Shown: positions 36,783-45,740 of the stretch, in pieces
Layout of the letters: each line of letters begins with the position of its first letter
Position numbering within the stretch: position 1 is the stretch's first letter
Source: Dysgonomonas hofstadii
GTDB lineage: Bacteria > Bacteroidota > Bacteroidia > Bacteroidales > Dysgonomonadaceae
Reading direction: 5' to 3'
DNA length: 64,000 bases
NCBI RefSeq assembly: GCF_014196915.1
Contig: NZ_JACIEP010000014.1
Coordinates: 54,541 to 118,540 of the forward strand
Made by a program: the position numbers and the translations under genes
The notes under the pieces: generated by a model
Database searches by the model: none
What the model was told of the DNA's origin: nothing
Seen by the model: only the letters and a program-made list of their open reading frames with translations

Positions 36783-37784
36783 TTACGGATTGTATTTCGA
36801 TTCTTTCAATATGGCATACGAATCGGTATCCAGAACTTTTTCTAAACTGGCGCCTGTTCTTGATACATATTTTTCAATCATCTGCAATCCTATCCATGCA
36901 CCTAATCTGCCAGGCGAATCGGGGCCGATAGGCGCTGTGTTCGGCGCATCGTTCACATAGCGTGTAATAAGCATGTGGTCGGTGTCGTATAAATGGTTTT
37001 GTTTTACAATAGACTGCCATATGTTTTTTTCATTGCTTTTGCACCACGCCGACTGAGCAGCAGTGTAGCCGATAATATAATCCTCATCCTTTTCGGGTAG
37101 CAGCTGCATAAGAGCATATAATAATTTACCCTCATCTATCATAGCCATTATCAGGTTTTTGCCTTCATGGGTGGTTTCTATCACATTGTCGCTTATCAAC
37201 CATGCCTTCAGATAGTCGCGTACTAAATACTGAGGCTGCATCTGCTGCCGTTCGTAAGGCTGAAAATAGCTTCTGTACCCGCTATATCCACTTCCCAGAT
37301 ACTTGTCTGCGGAAACAGATATCATATCATGCAATATGATAACGTTTTCTCTGTAGCCCGATACGTGCAAGCATAACTGAGGTAGTTTCTTGCCAGAAAA
37401 ATGATTATTCACGTTCTTTTGCGCTGTTACCAATTCTTCCATATAAGGAGAAAAGTCGGAGAATGTATTCAATTCGTCTTTATACAACTGCATTAGCGAA
37501 GGATTGGAAAAATATTCCCTTAGCGATGAAATAACACTATCATCATTGTTATTGTCGACAGTAACACGTCCCAGCGCTAGTAAAAGCACCATGTTGTTCT
37601 TTTTCAGTGTGGCTTCTTTCAGCGAATCGGGTGCGATCAGATATTCGTACATTTCTTTGTCGAAACGCACAACAGGGGATTCCTCTTCTTGCAAACGGTT
37701 GCCGTTATTCTCACTTTTTAGTGTGCCCGAACAACCAATAAATGAAGTGAAGATAAATGCCAGCAAGTAAACTATATTTTTCAT
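36783..37784 (-). CDS. gldB: GldB-family lipoprotein
   Basis: 333 residues from ATG 37784; lipobox FIGCSG (Cys ~18). Recognisable GldB/zinc-dependent-peptidase-like pattern: SADKYLGSGYSGYRSYFQPYERQ near the middle, then GKLLYALMQLLP...DYIIGYTAAQSAWCKSNEKNIWQSIV, LYDTDHMLITRYVNDAP and SPGRLGAWIGLQMIEKYV. GldB is needed for gliding in Flavobacteria, but homologues occur widely in non-gliding Bacteroidota, so it more likely has a general envelope role. The GldB call is from remembered patterns. Confidence 0.75.
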   Translation of the reverse strand: MKNIVYLLAFIFTSFIGCSGTLKSENNGNRLQEEESPVVRFDKEMYEYLIAPDSLKEATLKKNNMVLLLALGRVTVDNNNDDSVISSLREYFSNPSLMQLYKDELNTFSDFSPYMEELVTAQKNVNNHFSGKKLPQLCLHVSGYRENVIILHDMISVSADKYLGSGYSGYRSYFQPYERQQMQPQYLVRDYLKAWLISDNVIETTHEGKNLIMAMIDEGKLLYALMQLLPEKDEDYIIGYTAAQSAWCKSNEKNIWQSIVKQNHLYDTDHMLITRYVNDAPNTAPIGPDSPGRLGAWIGLQMIEKYVSRTGASLEKVLDTDSYAILKESKYNP

Positions 37785-37882
37785 ATTGGCAGCTTTTTCT
37801 ATTTTAATGGTACTCTTTTGCGAAGATAACTTATATTTCGTAATTTTGCTCAACCTAAATATAAATTAAGACACACAAAATT

Positions 37883-38230
37883 ATGCTTTACTTTAGAGAT
37901 TTTGAATACGAATCGAGTGATAGTTTTATTTGTAGTTATGCAGGAGTTACTCCCGGCCAGTTGGAAAACGCTGTTACCGAAGCATTAGAATCGATGGGAT
38001 ATAAACATCTGGGAAGCGGGGTTTTTGAAAAAGGAAGCCGGGTGATGCGCTTACTATTCGGTGCGTTCTGCAAATATTTCAAGTTCAGGATTTCGATCGA
38101 TTCCAGTGATTCCAGACTTATAAAGCTCCAGATAAGCAAAGCTACAACAGGTCTGTCGGGAGGAGTAATAGGTATCAATCAGGTGAAAAATGAAATGGAA
38201 CATATGAAAAAAGTGTTCCAAACAATATAA
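37883..38230 (+). CDS. Small conserved protein of unknown function
   Basis: 115 residues, no signal peptide. Predicted alpha/beta with a C-terminal glycine-rich turn (TTGLSGGVIGINQVKNEMEHM). I recognise no domain. Divergent from gldB-like and 55 bases upstream of tsaD, probably co-transcribed with tsaD. Confidence 0.65.
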   Translation: MLYFRDFEYESSDSFICSYAGVTPGQLENAVTEALESMGYKHLGSGVFEKGSRVMRLLFGAFCKYFKFRISIDSSDSRLIKLQISKATTGLSGGVIGINQVKNEMEHMKKVFQTI

Positions 38231-38285
38231 ACATATAAACGTTATAGTTGGGTGGAATGAAAATCCAACTTTAATATTGAAAAAA

Positions 38286-39302
38286 ATGACTACAATACTA
38301 GGCATAGAATCTTCTTGTGATGATACTGCAGCAGCGGTTATACAAGACGGAGTACTCTTATCGAATATTATATCGAGCCAGAAAGTGCACGAAAGCTACG
38401 GAGGTGTAGTTCCCGAGCTGGCTTCGCGTGCGCATCAGCAGAACATAATACCTGTGGTAGACCAGGCTTTGAAAAAAGCAGGAGTGAAAAGGGAAGACCT
38501 TACGGCGATAGCCTTTACGCGTGGTCCTGGATTAATGGGTTCGCTGCTGGTAGGCACCTCTTTTGCCAAAGGATTGTCTTCGGCTCTGAATATACCGATG
38601 GTAGACGTTAACCATTTGCATGCCCATGTACTGGCTCATTTCATAAAAGAGAATAAGGATGATAATAACCAGCCTCAATACCCTTTCTTATGTCTGTTGG
38701 TATCGGGAGGAAATTCTCAGATCATCCTTGTGAAATCGTATAAAGAGATGGAAATTATCGGCCAGACGATAGATGATGCGGCCGGTGAAGCTTTCGACAA
38801 ATGTGCCAAAGTGATGGGATTGGGTTATCCGGGTGGACCGATTGTCGATAAACTGGCAAAAGAGGGAAATCCCGACGCTTTTAAATTGAATAAACCGCAT
38901 ATAAAAGGTTATGACTACAGTTTCAGTGGGTTGAAAACATCTTTTCTGTATCTGCTGCGTGACGAACTGAAAAACGATCCCGACTTTATAGAAAAGAATA
39001 AGGCTGACTTGTGTGCTTCCTTGCAGAAAACCATTATCGAGATACTGATGGACAAACTACGTCTCGCCGCCAAAGATTTGGGTATTAAAGAAATAGCTGT
39101 TGCAGGAGGTGTGTCGGCAAATTCGGGTCTTCGTGCTGCTTTCGAAGACCATGCGAAACGTTATGGCTGGAAGATACATATACCTCCGTTCGGCTACACG
39201 ACCGATAATGCGGCGATGATAGCCATAACAGGCTATTTTAAATATCAGGATGATGATTTCTGTTCGATGGATGCTGCACCTTATTCGCGGGTGGTGATGT
39301 AG
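38286..39302 (+). CDS. tsaD: tRNA N6-adenosine threonylcarbamoyltransferase TsaD
   Basis: 338 residues from ATG 38286 (upstream in-frame TTG is less likely). Universal enzyme making t6A37 in ANN-decoding tRNAs. ASKHA fold: GIESSCDDTAAAV at the N-terminus, metal-binding NHLHAHVLAHF (HxxxH ~108-112), LVSGGNSQI, and AGGVSANSGLR near the C-terminus. Partner tsaB/tsaE genes are not in the window. Confidence 0.96.
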   Translation: MTTILGIESSCDDTAAAVIQDGVLLSNIISSQKVHESYGGVVPELASRAHQQNIIPVVDQALKKAGVKREDLTAIAFTRGPGLMGSLLVGTSFAKGLSSALNIPMVDVNHLHAHVLAHFIKENKDDNNQPQYPFLCLLVSGGNSQIILVKSYKEMEIIGQTIDDAAGEAFDKCAKVMGLGYPGGPIVDKLAKEGNPDAFKLNKPHIKGYDYSFSGLKTSFLYLLRDELKNDPDFIEKNKADLCASLQKTIIEILMDKLRLAAKDLGIKEIAVAGGVSANSGLRAAFEDHAKRYGWKIHIPPFGYTTDNAAMIAITGYFKYQDDDFCSMDAAPYSRVVM

Positions 39303-39361
39303 GAATCTTCTTTAGATAAAGAAATAAATATTTTCATTCAAATTATATTACTAGTAATACC

Positions 39362-39369
39362 TATCTTTG
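39362..39369 (+). promoter_or_regulatory. -7 box TATCTTTG
   Basis: Exact TAnnTTTG match 22 bases upstream of the ATG at 39391, which implies a short leader and rules out the upstream TTG start at 39367. Confidence 0.6.
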
Positions 39370-39390
39370 TGCGTTAAAAACACTCAAAAA

Positions 39391-40617
39391 ATGCAGTTCT
39401 ACCTGACCATAATATTATTAATACTTGTTTTAGAATTTGTTTGGTCTCAATATCTGTCTTACCGCAACCGTAAGCGGATGAGTCCCCATATTCCTCTCCG
39501 GCTGGAAGGAATATATGATAAAGAGGACTACGCCAGGCAACAGGAATATCAAAAAGTTAACAGTCGTTTCGGATTATATATAAACCTGTTCTCTTTTGCG
39601 ATGATGGTCGTTGTTTTATCATTTGGCCTTTTTGGATGGCTGGATGAGTATCTGAGACAATTTATCGATAATGAAATATTGTTGACTTTGGCGTTCATTG
39701 GAATAATTTATGTTGTCAATGAGATCATTACCCTCCCATTTGATTATTATGCTACGTTCGTTATCGAAGAACGATTTGGGTTCAATAAATCCACAAAAAG
39801 TACATTCTGGTTCGACCAACTGAAGGGACTCTTACTTGTAGTTGCCCTGGGGGGAGGTATATTAGCCCTTATTGTCTGGCTGTACGAGACATTGGGCGAA
39901 TATGCATGGCTTTATGCATGGGGAGTGATCACCCTGTTTTCACTGTTTATGTCGTTGTTCTATTCAAATGTCATCGTACCTATGTTTAACAAGCAAACGC
40001 CGCTGGAAGAAGGAGAACTGCGTGATGCTATACAGAATTTTGCTTCTAAAGCCGGTTTTGCCGTTAACAACATATATGTGATGGATGCCTCGAAGCGTTC
40101 ATCCAAAGCAAATGCGTATTTTACAGGATTCGGGGCAAAAAAGAGAATCGTACTGTTCGATACGCTGATAAACGACCTCGATACGGATGAAATTGTAGCT
40201 GTTCTGGCACATGAAATAGGGCATTACAAGAAAAAGCATACCATACAGGGAATCGTACAATCCATATTGTTTTCAGGAATTATGCTATTCCTACTTTCCT
40301 GGTTCCTCGATAATGAAGAAATCGCCCGGGCATTGGGTGGAGAAGAACCGTCTTTCCACCTGGGTATGATAGCATTCTCTATTCTTTTTACTCCCATATC
40401 GATGCTGACCGGGATTTTCTCAAGCATCCTCAGCCGTAAAAATGAATATCAGGCAGATGCCTATGCTGCAAGCTTTGGTCTGGCAGAACCGCTTATCAGT
40501 GGATTGAAAAAACTATCAGTAAAATCACTCAACAATCTCAATCCCGATCCATTATATGTATTTTTTAGTTATTCGCATCCAACGCTGTTACAGCGAATGG
40601 ATGCGTTAAGAAAATAA
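39391..40617 (+). CDS. M48 metallopeptidase (Ste24/CAAX protease-like)
   Basis: 408 residues. Several membrane segments, then the zinc site HEIGHYKKKH (HExxH) near residue 281 and the third ligand Glu in SRKNEYQADAYAA. Shows the Ste24 N-terminal peptidase_M48_N domain (..YYATFVIEERFGFNKST). In bacteria such enzymes do membrane protein quality control; there is no prenylated CAAX substrate expected. Confidence 0.92.
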   Translation: MQFYLTIILLILVLEFVWSQYLSYRNRKRMSPHIPLRLEGIYDKEDYARQQEYQKVNSRFGLYINLFSFAMMVVVLSFGLFGWLDEYLRQFIDNEILLTLAFIGIIYVVNEIITLPFDYYATFVIEERFGFNKSTKSTFWFDQLKGLLLVVALGGGILALIVWLYETLGEYAWLYAWGVITLFSLFMSLFYSNVIVPMFNKQTPLEEGELRDAIQNFASKAGFAVNNIYVMDASKRSSKANAYFTGFGAKKRIVLFDTLINDLDTDEIVAVLAHEIGHYKKKHTIQGIVQSILFSGIMLFLLSWFLDNEEIARALGGEEPSFHLGMIAFSILFTPISMLTGIFSSILSRKNEYQADAYAASFGLAEPLISGLKKLSVKSLNNLNPDPLYVFFSYSHPTLLQRMDALRK

Positions 40618-40689
40618 GAATATTTTATAATGTTATTAAACCTTTTCATAACTTAGTATTCTTATATATTATAACGAATACTTACTGCT

Positions 40690-41244
40690 ATGAAAAAAAA
40701 TGCCATTTCATCAATTATTTCTCTTTTAGTTCTTTTGTCTATGTTTAGCTGTACGGTGCAGATCCCGGGGAATAATGCAAATGTGAGATATACTCAAAAT
40801 AACAGGCAGATTGAAGAGAACGAAGCCCGATCACAGGAAGAAATTATAAAGGAATATAATCTGGATGAATTTATAACAAAAGATAACCGGGGGAATACTT
40901 CCGTAAAGAAAGATTCGTTTGGTAAAGCAATTATCGATAACGGAAAAGGTGATAAGATAGAAGTAGAACGTGATTCTTTTGGAAATAGTTATGTAAAAGA
41001 TAAAAACGGAAAAAGAATAAAAATATCGAAAGGCTTTGCCGGTAGAACCGTTATTGAAGATGAAAAAGGAAATAAGAGCGAAGTTGTTGATAAAGATATA
41101 TTCGGCAATATAACTATTAAAGATAGTAAAGGTAACAAGTTTAAAGTTACCAAAGATATCTTTGGAGATACCTATGTGGAAGATGAGAAAGGAAATAAGA
41201 AAAAAGTAAAATCAGATATATTCGGAAGAATTGAACTGGAATAG
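40690..41244 (+). CDS. Lipoprotein with DIFGN/D.KGNK repeats
   Basis: 184 residues. Lipobox MFSCT (Cys ~20), a ~40-residue linker, then about six imperfect 20-residue repeats of the form KVxKDIFGNTxIxDxKGNK (..VERDSFGNSYVKDKNGK.., ..VTKDIFGDTYVEDEKGNK). Strong alternation of basic, aromatic and Gly-Asn turns suggests a beta-solenoid or beta-hairpin stack. Secreted, anchored in the envelope; function unknown. A related, more regular copy follows 50 bases downstream. Confidence 0.75.
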   Translation: MKKNAISSIISLLVLLSMFSCTVQIPGNNANVRYTQNNRQIEENEARSQEEIIKEYNLDEFITKDNRGNTSVKKDSFGKAIIDNGKGDKIEVERDSFGNSYVKDKNGKRIKISKGFAGRTVIEDEKGNKSEVVDKDIFGNITIKDSKGNKFKVTKDIFGDTYVEDEKGNKKKVKSDIFGRIELE

Positions 41245-41294
41245 TGTTTATTCCATTTTCTGAAATATATTATTTATCTTAAAAATTATCTATT

Positions 41295-42356
41295 ATGAGA
41301 GCTTACTATATATTTTTTATTCTGATTACATTGTTTGTTTCTAATATTTATCCCCAATCCGGAGAAAAGAAAAAAGTAGAAAAAGATATTTTTGGTAATA
41401 CCATTATTACAGATGAGAAGGGAAATAAGACTAAAATAGAAAAGGATATATTCGGCAATACTATCATAACGGATAATAAGGGCAATAAGAAAAAAATAGA
41501 AAAAGATATTTTTGGAAACACCATTATTTCTGATAGTAAGGGAAATAAAACAACTATAGAAACAAATATATTTGGCGATACTGTTATTTCAGACAATAAA
41601 GGCAACAAAAAAACACTGGAAAAAGATATTTTTGGAAATACTATAATAAAGGATAATAAGGGAAATAAAACAACTATCGAAAAAGATATTTTCGGGAATA
41701 CCATCATAAAAGATAATAAGGGAAATAAGACGACCATAGAAAAAGATATATTCGGCGATACTGTTATTAAGGATAATAATGGGAATAAGACCACGATAAA
41801 AGACGGAGCTTTTGACGAAGACGATTATGCGGCCGCTATAAAGAAAGAACTGTTTTTCGGTAAAGAAGAAAAACATGTCCATCCGCCCCGGAAAGATTTC
41901 AAGAGAAATATAAAAAAGGACTTTTTCGGTTATTGGGAATATGAAGACAGTGACAAAAAAAAGGCCTCTCTGAAAAAAGATATTTTTGATGCATGGATAT
42001 ACACTGATAATAATAAAAATGAGATAAATTTCTCAAAGGAATATTGGGGAGATATTCTCAAAGATCATAAGAATAGTGAAACAAGTGTATTTGTCTGGTT
42101 ACTGGAAATGTGTGAAAATCTGAAAGATTATAAAGAAAAATATCATATAGACATATTCGGATATCAGCAATACGAAAATAATCAGAAAGAAAAAGCTTCT
42201 CTGAAAAAAGACATCTTTGATAAATATATTTACGAGGATAGCAAACGAAATAAAGTTGAATTCGATGAAAAAGAATGGACCCGGTATGTGAAAAGGTACC
42301 GTTCCGATAAGAAAGCTTTTATGGATCTTATTCAACGGAATTTATTCAGAGATTAA
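41295..42356 (+). CDS. Secreted protein with seven near-identical 20-residue repeats
   Basis: 353 residues with a signal peptide ending ..NIYPQ, no lipobox. Residues 26-165 are seven tandem 20-mers, consensus TKIEKDIFGNTIIxDNKGNK. From ~200 on the same fold continues in more degenerate form (KKDFFGYWEYEDSDKKK, KKDIFDAWIYTDNNKNE, KKDIFDKYIYEDSKRNK), separated by two longer non-repeat insertions (~167-195 and ~240-275). Lys and Asp/Glu are abundant. Likely a beta-repeat rod; function unknown, family not recognised. Confidence 0.75.
   Translation: MRAYYIFFILITLFVSNIYPQSGEKKKVEKDIFGNTIITDEKGNKTKIEKDIFGNTIITDNKGNKKKIEKDIFGNTIISDSKGNKTTIETNIFGDTVISDNKGNKKTLEKDIFGNTIIKDNKGNKTTIEKDIFGNTIIKDNKGNKTTIEKDIFGDTVIKDNNGNKTTIKDGAFDEDDYAAAIKKELFFGKEEKHVHPPRKDFKRNIKKDFFGYWEYEDSDKKKASLKKDIFDAWIYTDNNKNEINFSKEYWGDILKDHKNSETSVFVWLLEMCENLKDYKEKYHIDIFGYQQYENNQKEKASLKKDIFDKYIYEDSKRNKVEFDEKEWTRYVKRYRSDKKAFMDLIQRNLFRD
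41370..41789 (+). repeat. Tandem 60-bp repeat, seven units, inside the coding sequence
   Basis: Seven in-frame units of exactly 60 bases with shared blocks such as GATATTTTTGG and GATAATAAGGG. Unit length is invariant while bases drift at third positions. Reflects recent unit gain by slippage or recombination. Confidence 0.9.
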
Positions 42357-42427
42357 TTTTTTTTCACCTGTATTTATGGAATCTTCGTATTTTTATCATC
42401 TATTGATCGTCAATAGATGATAAGCCT

Positions 42428-43195
42428 ATGAAAACGTTTCTTTCCTTCTTTTTGTTTATATCGGTAAATATTTGCTTACTGGCACAGGAATCCGACGACA
42501 AAACAATTCATATCATGGTAGCCTTGTGCGATAATCAATATCAGGGAATTGTCAAAGTACCCAAAGGAATCGGTAACGGCCAGGACCCAAATTCAAATCT
42601 TTATTGGGGTTGTGGCTACGGGGTGCGTACTTTTTTCCGTAAAAGTGCCGATTGGAAGGAAGTCCGCAAATATAAAGTGAATGAGGTTATCCTTGAGCGG
42701 ATCGTATTCAAGCATAAAACGAAAAACTATTACCTGGTTGCCGATGCTTACGACGGACGTTATATAAGCGATTGTACTATAGATTTTCTGAAATCGTGTT
42801 CAGGCATCAAAAAAGATACTGTGATGGTAGGTAAAACTGTTATCGGTATTAGTGGTAATGCCAGACTGGTGTCGTATGTAGGGCACAACGGGCTGATGGA
42901 CTTCAAATTGGCAAATACCTATCAAAACACCGATGACAAAACCCGTGATGCAATTATCATAGCCTGTGCCAGTAAACAATATTTCAGTCAATATCTCAAA
43001 ACGGCAAAAGCCAATCCATTGGTGTGGTCAACACATCTGATGAGCGCCGAAGCATATACCGTACACGATGCTATCAGGGCGTATATTAACGGACAACCCG
43101 CGTCAGCGGTACGTGAAGCCGCAGCTTCAGCATACAATAATTATCAAAAGTGTGGAATAAACGGGGCAAGAAGGCTGCTTGTCACCGGATTCTGA
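42428..43195 (+). CDS. Secreted protein of unknown function
   Basis: 255 residues, signal peptide (MKTFLSFFLFISVNICLLAQ). Sequence begins IHIMVALCDNQYQGIVKVPKGIGNGQDPNSNLYWGCGYGVRTFF, then ..NYYLVADAYDGRYISDCTIDF and ..LVSYVGHNGLMDFKLANTY. The Cys, His and Asp residues in these conserved-looking blocks hint at an enzyme, possibly papain- or transglutaminase-like, but I cannot identify the family. Convergent with hxlR, 2 bases apart. Confidence 0.6.
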   Translation: MKTFLSFFLFISVNICLLAQESDDKTIHIMVALCDNQYQGIVKVPKGIGNGQDPNSNLYWGCGYGVRTFFRKSADWKEVRKYKVNEVILERIVFKHKTKNYYLVADAYDGRYISDCTIDFLKSCSGIKKDTVMVGKTVIGISGNARLVSYVGHNGLMDFKLANTYQNTDDKTRDAIIIACASKQYFSQYLKTAKANPLVWSTHLMSAEAYTVHDAIRAYINGQPASAVREAAASAYNNYQKCGINGARRLLVTGF

Positions 43196-43197
43196 CA

Positions 43198-43551
43198 TTA
43201 TTTCAGTATCTTATCCCGGGTTTCCTTTATTCCGGATATGTTATCTGTCGCCCACAGAACCAGATTTTCCAGGTGCGGTATCAGGCTGTTTCCTCTATCT
43301 GTTATATTATACTCTACCCGCGGCGGTACTTCGGCATACACCCTGCGTGTTATCAGCCCATCTGCTTCTAGCGATTTCAATGTAACTGTCAGCATGCGGT
43401 GCGAGATGTCACCGATTGTGCGATGAATGTCTCTAAATCGCATCACCCCGTTGGAATGCAGGGTTACCATAACCAGCATCGACCACTTATCGCCAAGCCG
43501 GCTCAGTATGTCACGGATAGGACAATCTCCTGTCGGTAAAAAATTTTGCAT
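43198..43551 (-). CDS. HxlR-family transcriptional regulator
   Basis: 117 residues, winged helix of the HxlR type: CPIRDILSRLGDKWSMLVMVTL (the conserved early Cys at ~11), then RFRDIHRTIGDISHRMLTVTLKSLEADGLI and a beta wing PRVEYNITDRG. Such regulators respond to electrophiles or oxidants through the Cys. Divergent from the DJ-1 gene, with a palindrome between. Confidence 0.92.
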   Translation of the reverse strand: MQNFLPTGDCPIRDILSRLGDKWSMLVMVTLHSNGVMRFRDIHRTIGDISHRMLTVTLKSLEADGLITRRVYAEVPPRVEYNITDRGNSLIPHLENLVLWATDNISGIKETRDKILK

Positions 43552-43572
43552 TTTTTTTCGTTATAATTAGCT

Positions 43573-43645
43573 GTAAGTGAGTATTACTTACCTATGTGTT
43601 AGTATATTACTTTCGTGTACCTTCTTGCAGGTAAAGATATCTTTG
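43573..43645. promoter_or_regulatory. Candidate HxlR operator and DJ-1 promoter
   Basis: GTAAGT-7-ACTTAC (43573-43591) is a perfect palindrome and fits an HxlR dimer site; a second smaller one, TACCT-6-AGGTA, is at 43618-43633. TATCTTTG (43638-43645) is the -7 box for the plus-strand gene at 43715. Confidence 0.5.
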
Positions 43646-43714
43646 TATACTTTTGCTATACAAAGATAATAAACTTACTAAAAATAACTATTGTTTAATT
43701 TAATATTTGATATT

Positions 43715-44242
43715 ATGGCAAAGAGGGTAGCAGTATTAGCAGTAAATCCAGTGAATGGATCGGGACTTTTCCAGTATCTGGAAGCATTCTTCGAAAACGG
43801 AGTGGAGTATAAAATATTTGCGGTAGCCGATAGTAAGGAAATTAAAACCAATTCGGGTGTAACGTTGGTTGTAGACGATGTGGTTGCCAATCTGAAAGGA
43901 AAAGAAGACGAATTCGACGTAGTTGTATTCGGTTGCGGCGATGCCATTCCTAAATTTGCAGAAAACGCAGGCAAACAGTATAATCAGGATATGCTGGCTG
44001 TACTGAAAGCGTTTGCTGACAAAGAAAAACTTGTTATAGGCCATTGTGCGGCCGCTATGATGCTGGATTCGATTGGTGTTGCCAATGGTAAAAAAGTTGC
44101 TGTTCACCCGTATGGAAAGCCGGCTATCAAGAATGCAATAGCTACAGATGAGAAATTTGAGGTCGATGGTAACTTCTATACAGCTCAAACGGAAGATACA
44201 ATCTGGATGCTCATTCCTGAAATACTGAAAGTGTTGAAATAA
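43715..44242 (+). CDS. DJ-1/PfpI-family protein
   Basis: 175 residues from ATG 43715. Flavodoxin-like fold, nucleophilic elbow GHCAAAMML with the conserved Cys (~111) and preceding VVVFGCGDAIPKF in place of the usual PGG loop. Family members are deglycase/chaperone/protease-like proteins responding to stress. The divergent HxlR regulator suggests induction by reactive electrophiles. A good terminator follows. Confidence 0.85.
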   Translation: MAKRVAVLAVNPVNGSGLFQYLEAFFENGVEYKIFAVADSKEIKTNSGVTLVVDDVVANLKGKEDEFDVVVFGCGDAIPKFAENAGKQYNQDMLAVLKAFADKEKLVIGHCAAAMMLDSIGVANGKKVAVHPYGKPAIKNAIATDEKFEVDGNFYTAQTEDTIWMLIPEILKVLK

Positions 44243-44263
44243 CCAAATTTGAATTCAAATAAC

Positions 44264-44303
44264 AGAGGTTTTTTGAATTTGATTTCTCAAAAAGCCTCTT
44301 GTT
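44264..44303 (+). terminator. Terminator after the DJ-1 gene
   Basis: Arms AGAGGTTTTTTGA (44264-44276) and TCAAAAAGCCTCT (44287-44299), 13 pairs with one G-U. Confidence 0.7.
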
Positions 44304-44355
44304 GTTTATAGAAGGTATTAACTTTATTGTACATCTTTATCTATACAGGAAAAAG

Positions 44356-45531
44356 ATGAACAAAACAAGTGTATTTTACCGTAATTTAGAAGCCTATAGC
44401 AAAGGTCTGCGTTATATTGTAAATAAAGGTTCCACCCGTTCCTCAAAGACATACAGTATACTCCAGCTGCTAGTCCATATTATCAACACATCTGCCGATC
44501 CATTGGTTATATCCGTTGTGTCCGAATCTATGCCTCATCTGAAAAAAGGGTGTATACGCGATTTCAGGGAAATTCTTTTAGCCGAGGGAAAATGGAACGA
44601 CAAAGACTGGAATGCTACCGATAAGATATATAAGATAAATTCGTCGATGATAGAGTTCTTCTCGGCCGACAATCCTTCGAAAGTGCACGGTCCGTCACGC
44701 GATGTACTTTATATTAATGAATGTATCAATGTCGACTATGAAATATACCGCCAACTGGCGATAAGAACAACACGTTCGGTTTTTCTCGATTGTAATCCCT
44801 GCTTCGAATTTTGGCTCGACGAAAAGGTACTGGTACAGACAAACGAATCGCAGCTTATCCATTCTACTTATAAAGATAATGAATACCTTTCCGTAGCACA
44901 AATAAAGGAGATAGAATCGAACCGGGGCGACGAAGACTGGTGGCAGGTTTACGGAGAAGGGCTTACCGGATCGCATAAGGGAGTGGTGGTTCGCAACTGG
45001 GACATTGTTCCCCAAATGCCCGATATGTATAAGAAACGCTGGATAGGTATGGACTTCGGATTCACCAATGATCCTACTGCTATTGTCGACATCAGGTTAG
45101 CCGGAGGCGAACTGTGGGTCGATGAACTGCTTTATGCTAAAGGATACGATAATATGATGATAGCTTCCCACCTCGAAAGCCTGGATATTCCCCGCGATAC
45201 GTTGATTATTGCTGATAGCGCCGAACCTAAAAGCATAAAGGAAATATCGATAATGGGATGGAAAACCGAAGCAGCCCAGAAAGGGCAGGATAGTGTAAAT
45301 ACCGGTATTTCTATATTGAATCGCTACAAAAAGCATATTACACAGAGCAGTGTGAATATAATAAATGAGTATCGCAATTACCGCTGGAAAAACGATGCTT
45401 TCGGTAACCCTACCAATGTGCCGGTTGATCGTTATAATCATTCTATTGATGCTCAGCGTTATGTGTGTCTTAATCAGTTGATGGAAAAGAATAGTGGATT
45501 AAGCTATTCTGTTATTAAAGGTAAAGCGTAA
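44356..45531 (+). CDS. Phage terminase large subunit (PBSX-type), isolated
   Basis: 391 residues from ATG 44356. N-terminal ATPase with Walker A-like GSTRSSKTYSILQ, Walker B DVLYINEC, and the coupling motif LDCNP. C-terminal RNase H-like nuclease: first Asp in IGMDFGFTNDPTAIVDI, a second in LIIADSAEPKSI, and the terminal Asp in DRYNHSIDAQRYV. Full length for the family and with every catalytic motif visible. No small terminase, portal, capsid or integrase gene is near it; the neighbours are DJ-1 and a TetR-type regulator. The start (MNKTSVFYRN) is the ATG with an AGGA 9 bases upstream. Confidence 0.88.
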   Translation: MNKTSVFYRNLEAYSKGLRYIVNKGSTRSSKTYSILQLLVHIINTSADPLVISVVSESMPHLKKGCIRDFREILLAEGKWNDKDWNATDKIYKINSSMIEFFSADNPSKVHGPSRDVLYINECINVDYEIYRQLAIRTTRSVFLDCNPCFEFWLDEKVLVQTNESQLIHSTYKDNEYLSVAQIKEIESNRGDEDWWQVYGEGLTGSHKGVVVRNWDIVPQMPDMYKKRWIGMDFGFTNDPTAIVDIRLAGGELWVDELLYAKGYDNMMIASHLESLDIPRDTLIIADSAEPKSIKEISIMGWKTEAAQKGQDSVNTGISILNRYKKHITQSSVNIINEYRNYRWKNDAFGNPTNVPVDRYNHSIDAQRYVCLNQLMEKNSGLSYSVIKGKA

Positions 45532-45710
45532 TAGAGAATGGCGGGAGAGAAATTCATCCACTTAATATCCTTATATATAGATAGTAAAATAAAAAAATAT
45601 CTGCTCAAAATAATACTTTAACAGAAAATAATAAGTGGACTTAGTATTTTCTATATTTTTTAACATAATTAATATTGTCTATGTAAATGAAATGACGCAC
45701 CTTTGCATTG

Positions 45711-45724
45711 TGAACGATTGTTCA
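45711..45724 (+). promoter_or_regulatory. Candidate TetR operator at its own promoter
   Basis: TGAACGATTGTTCA: 5-base arms TGAAC/GTTCA with a 4-base spacer. It lies just after a CACCTTTG -7-like box (45699-45706), so bound repressor would cover the transcription start. The same motif occurs at 46399. Confidence 0.65.
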
Positions 45725-45740
45725 TTTTAAGAGTTGCAAA

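Noticed and set aside
41348..41794. Long minus-strand reading frame opposite the 60-bp repeats, and CRISPR-like periodicity
   Set aside because: The frame is open only because the repeat unit lacks stops on both strands; it reads as a monotonous translated repeat. The periodic DNA has no constant repeat/variable spacer structure and is plainly protein-coding on the plus strand.
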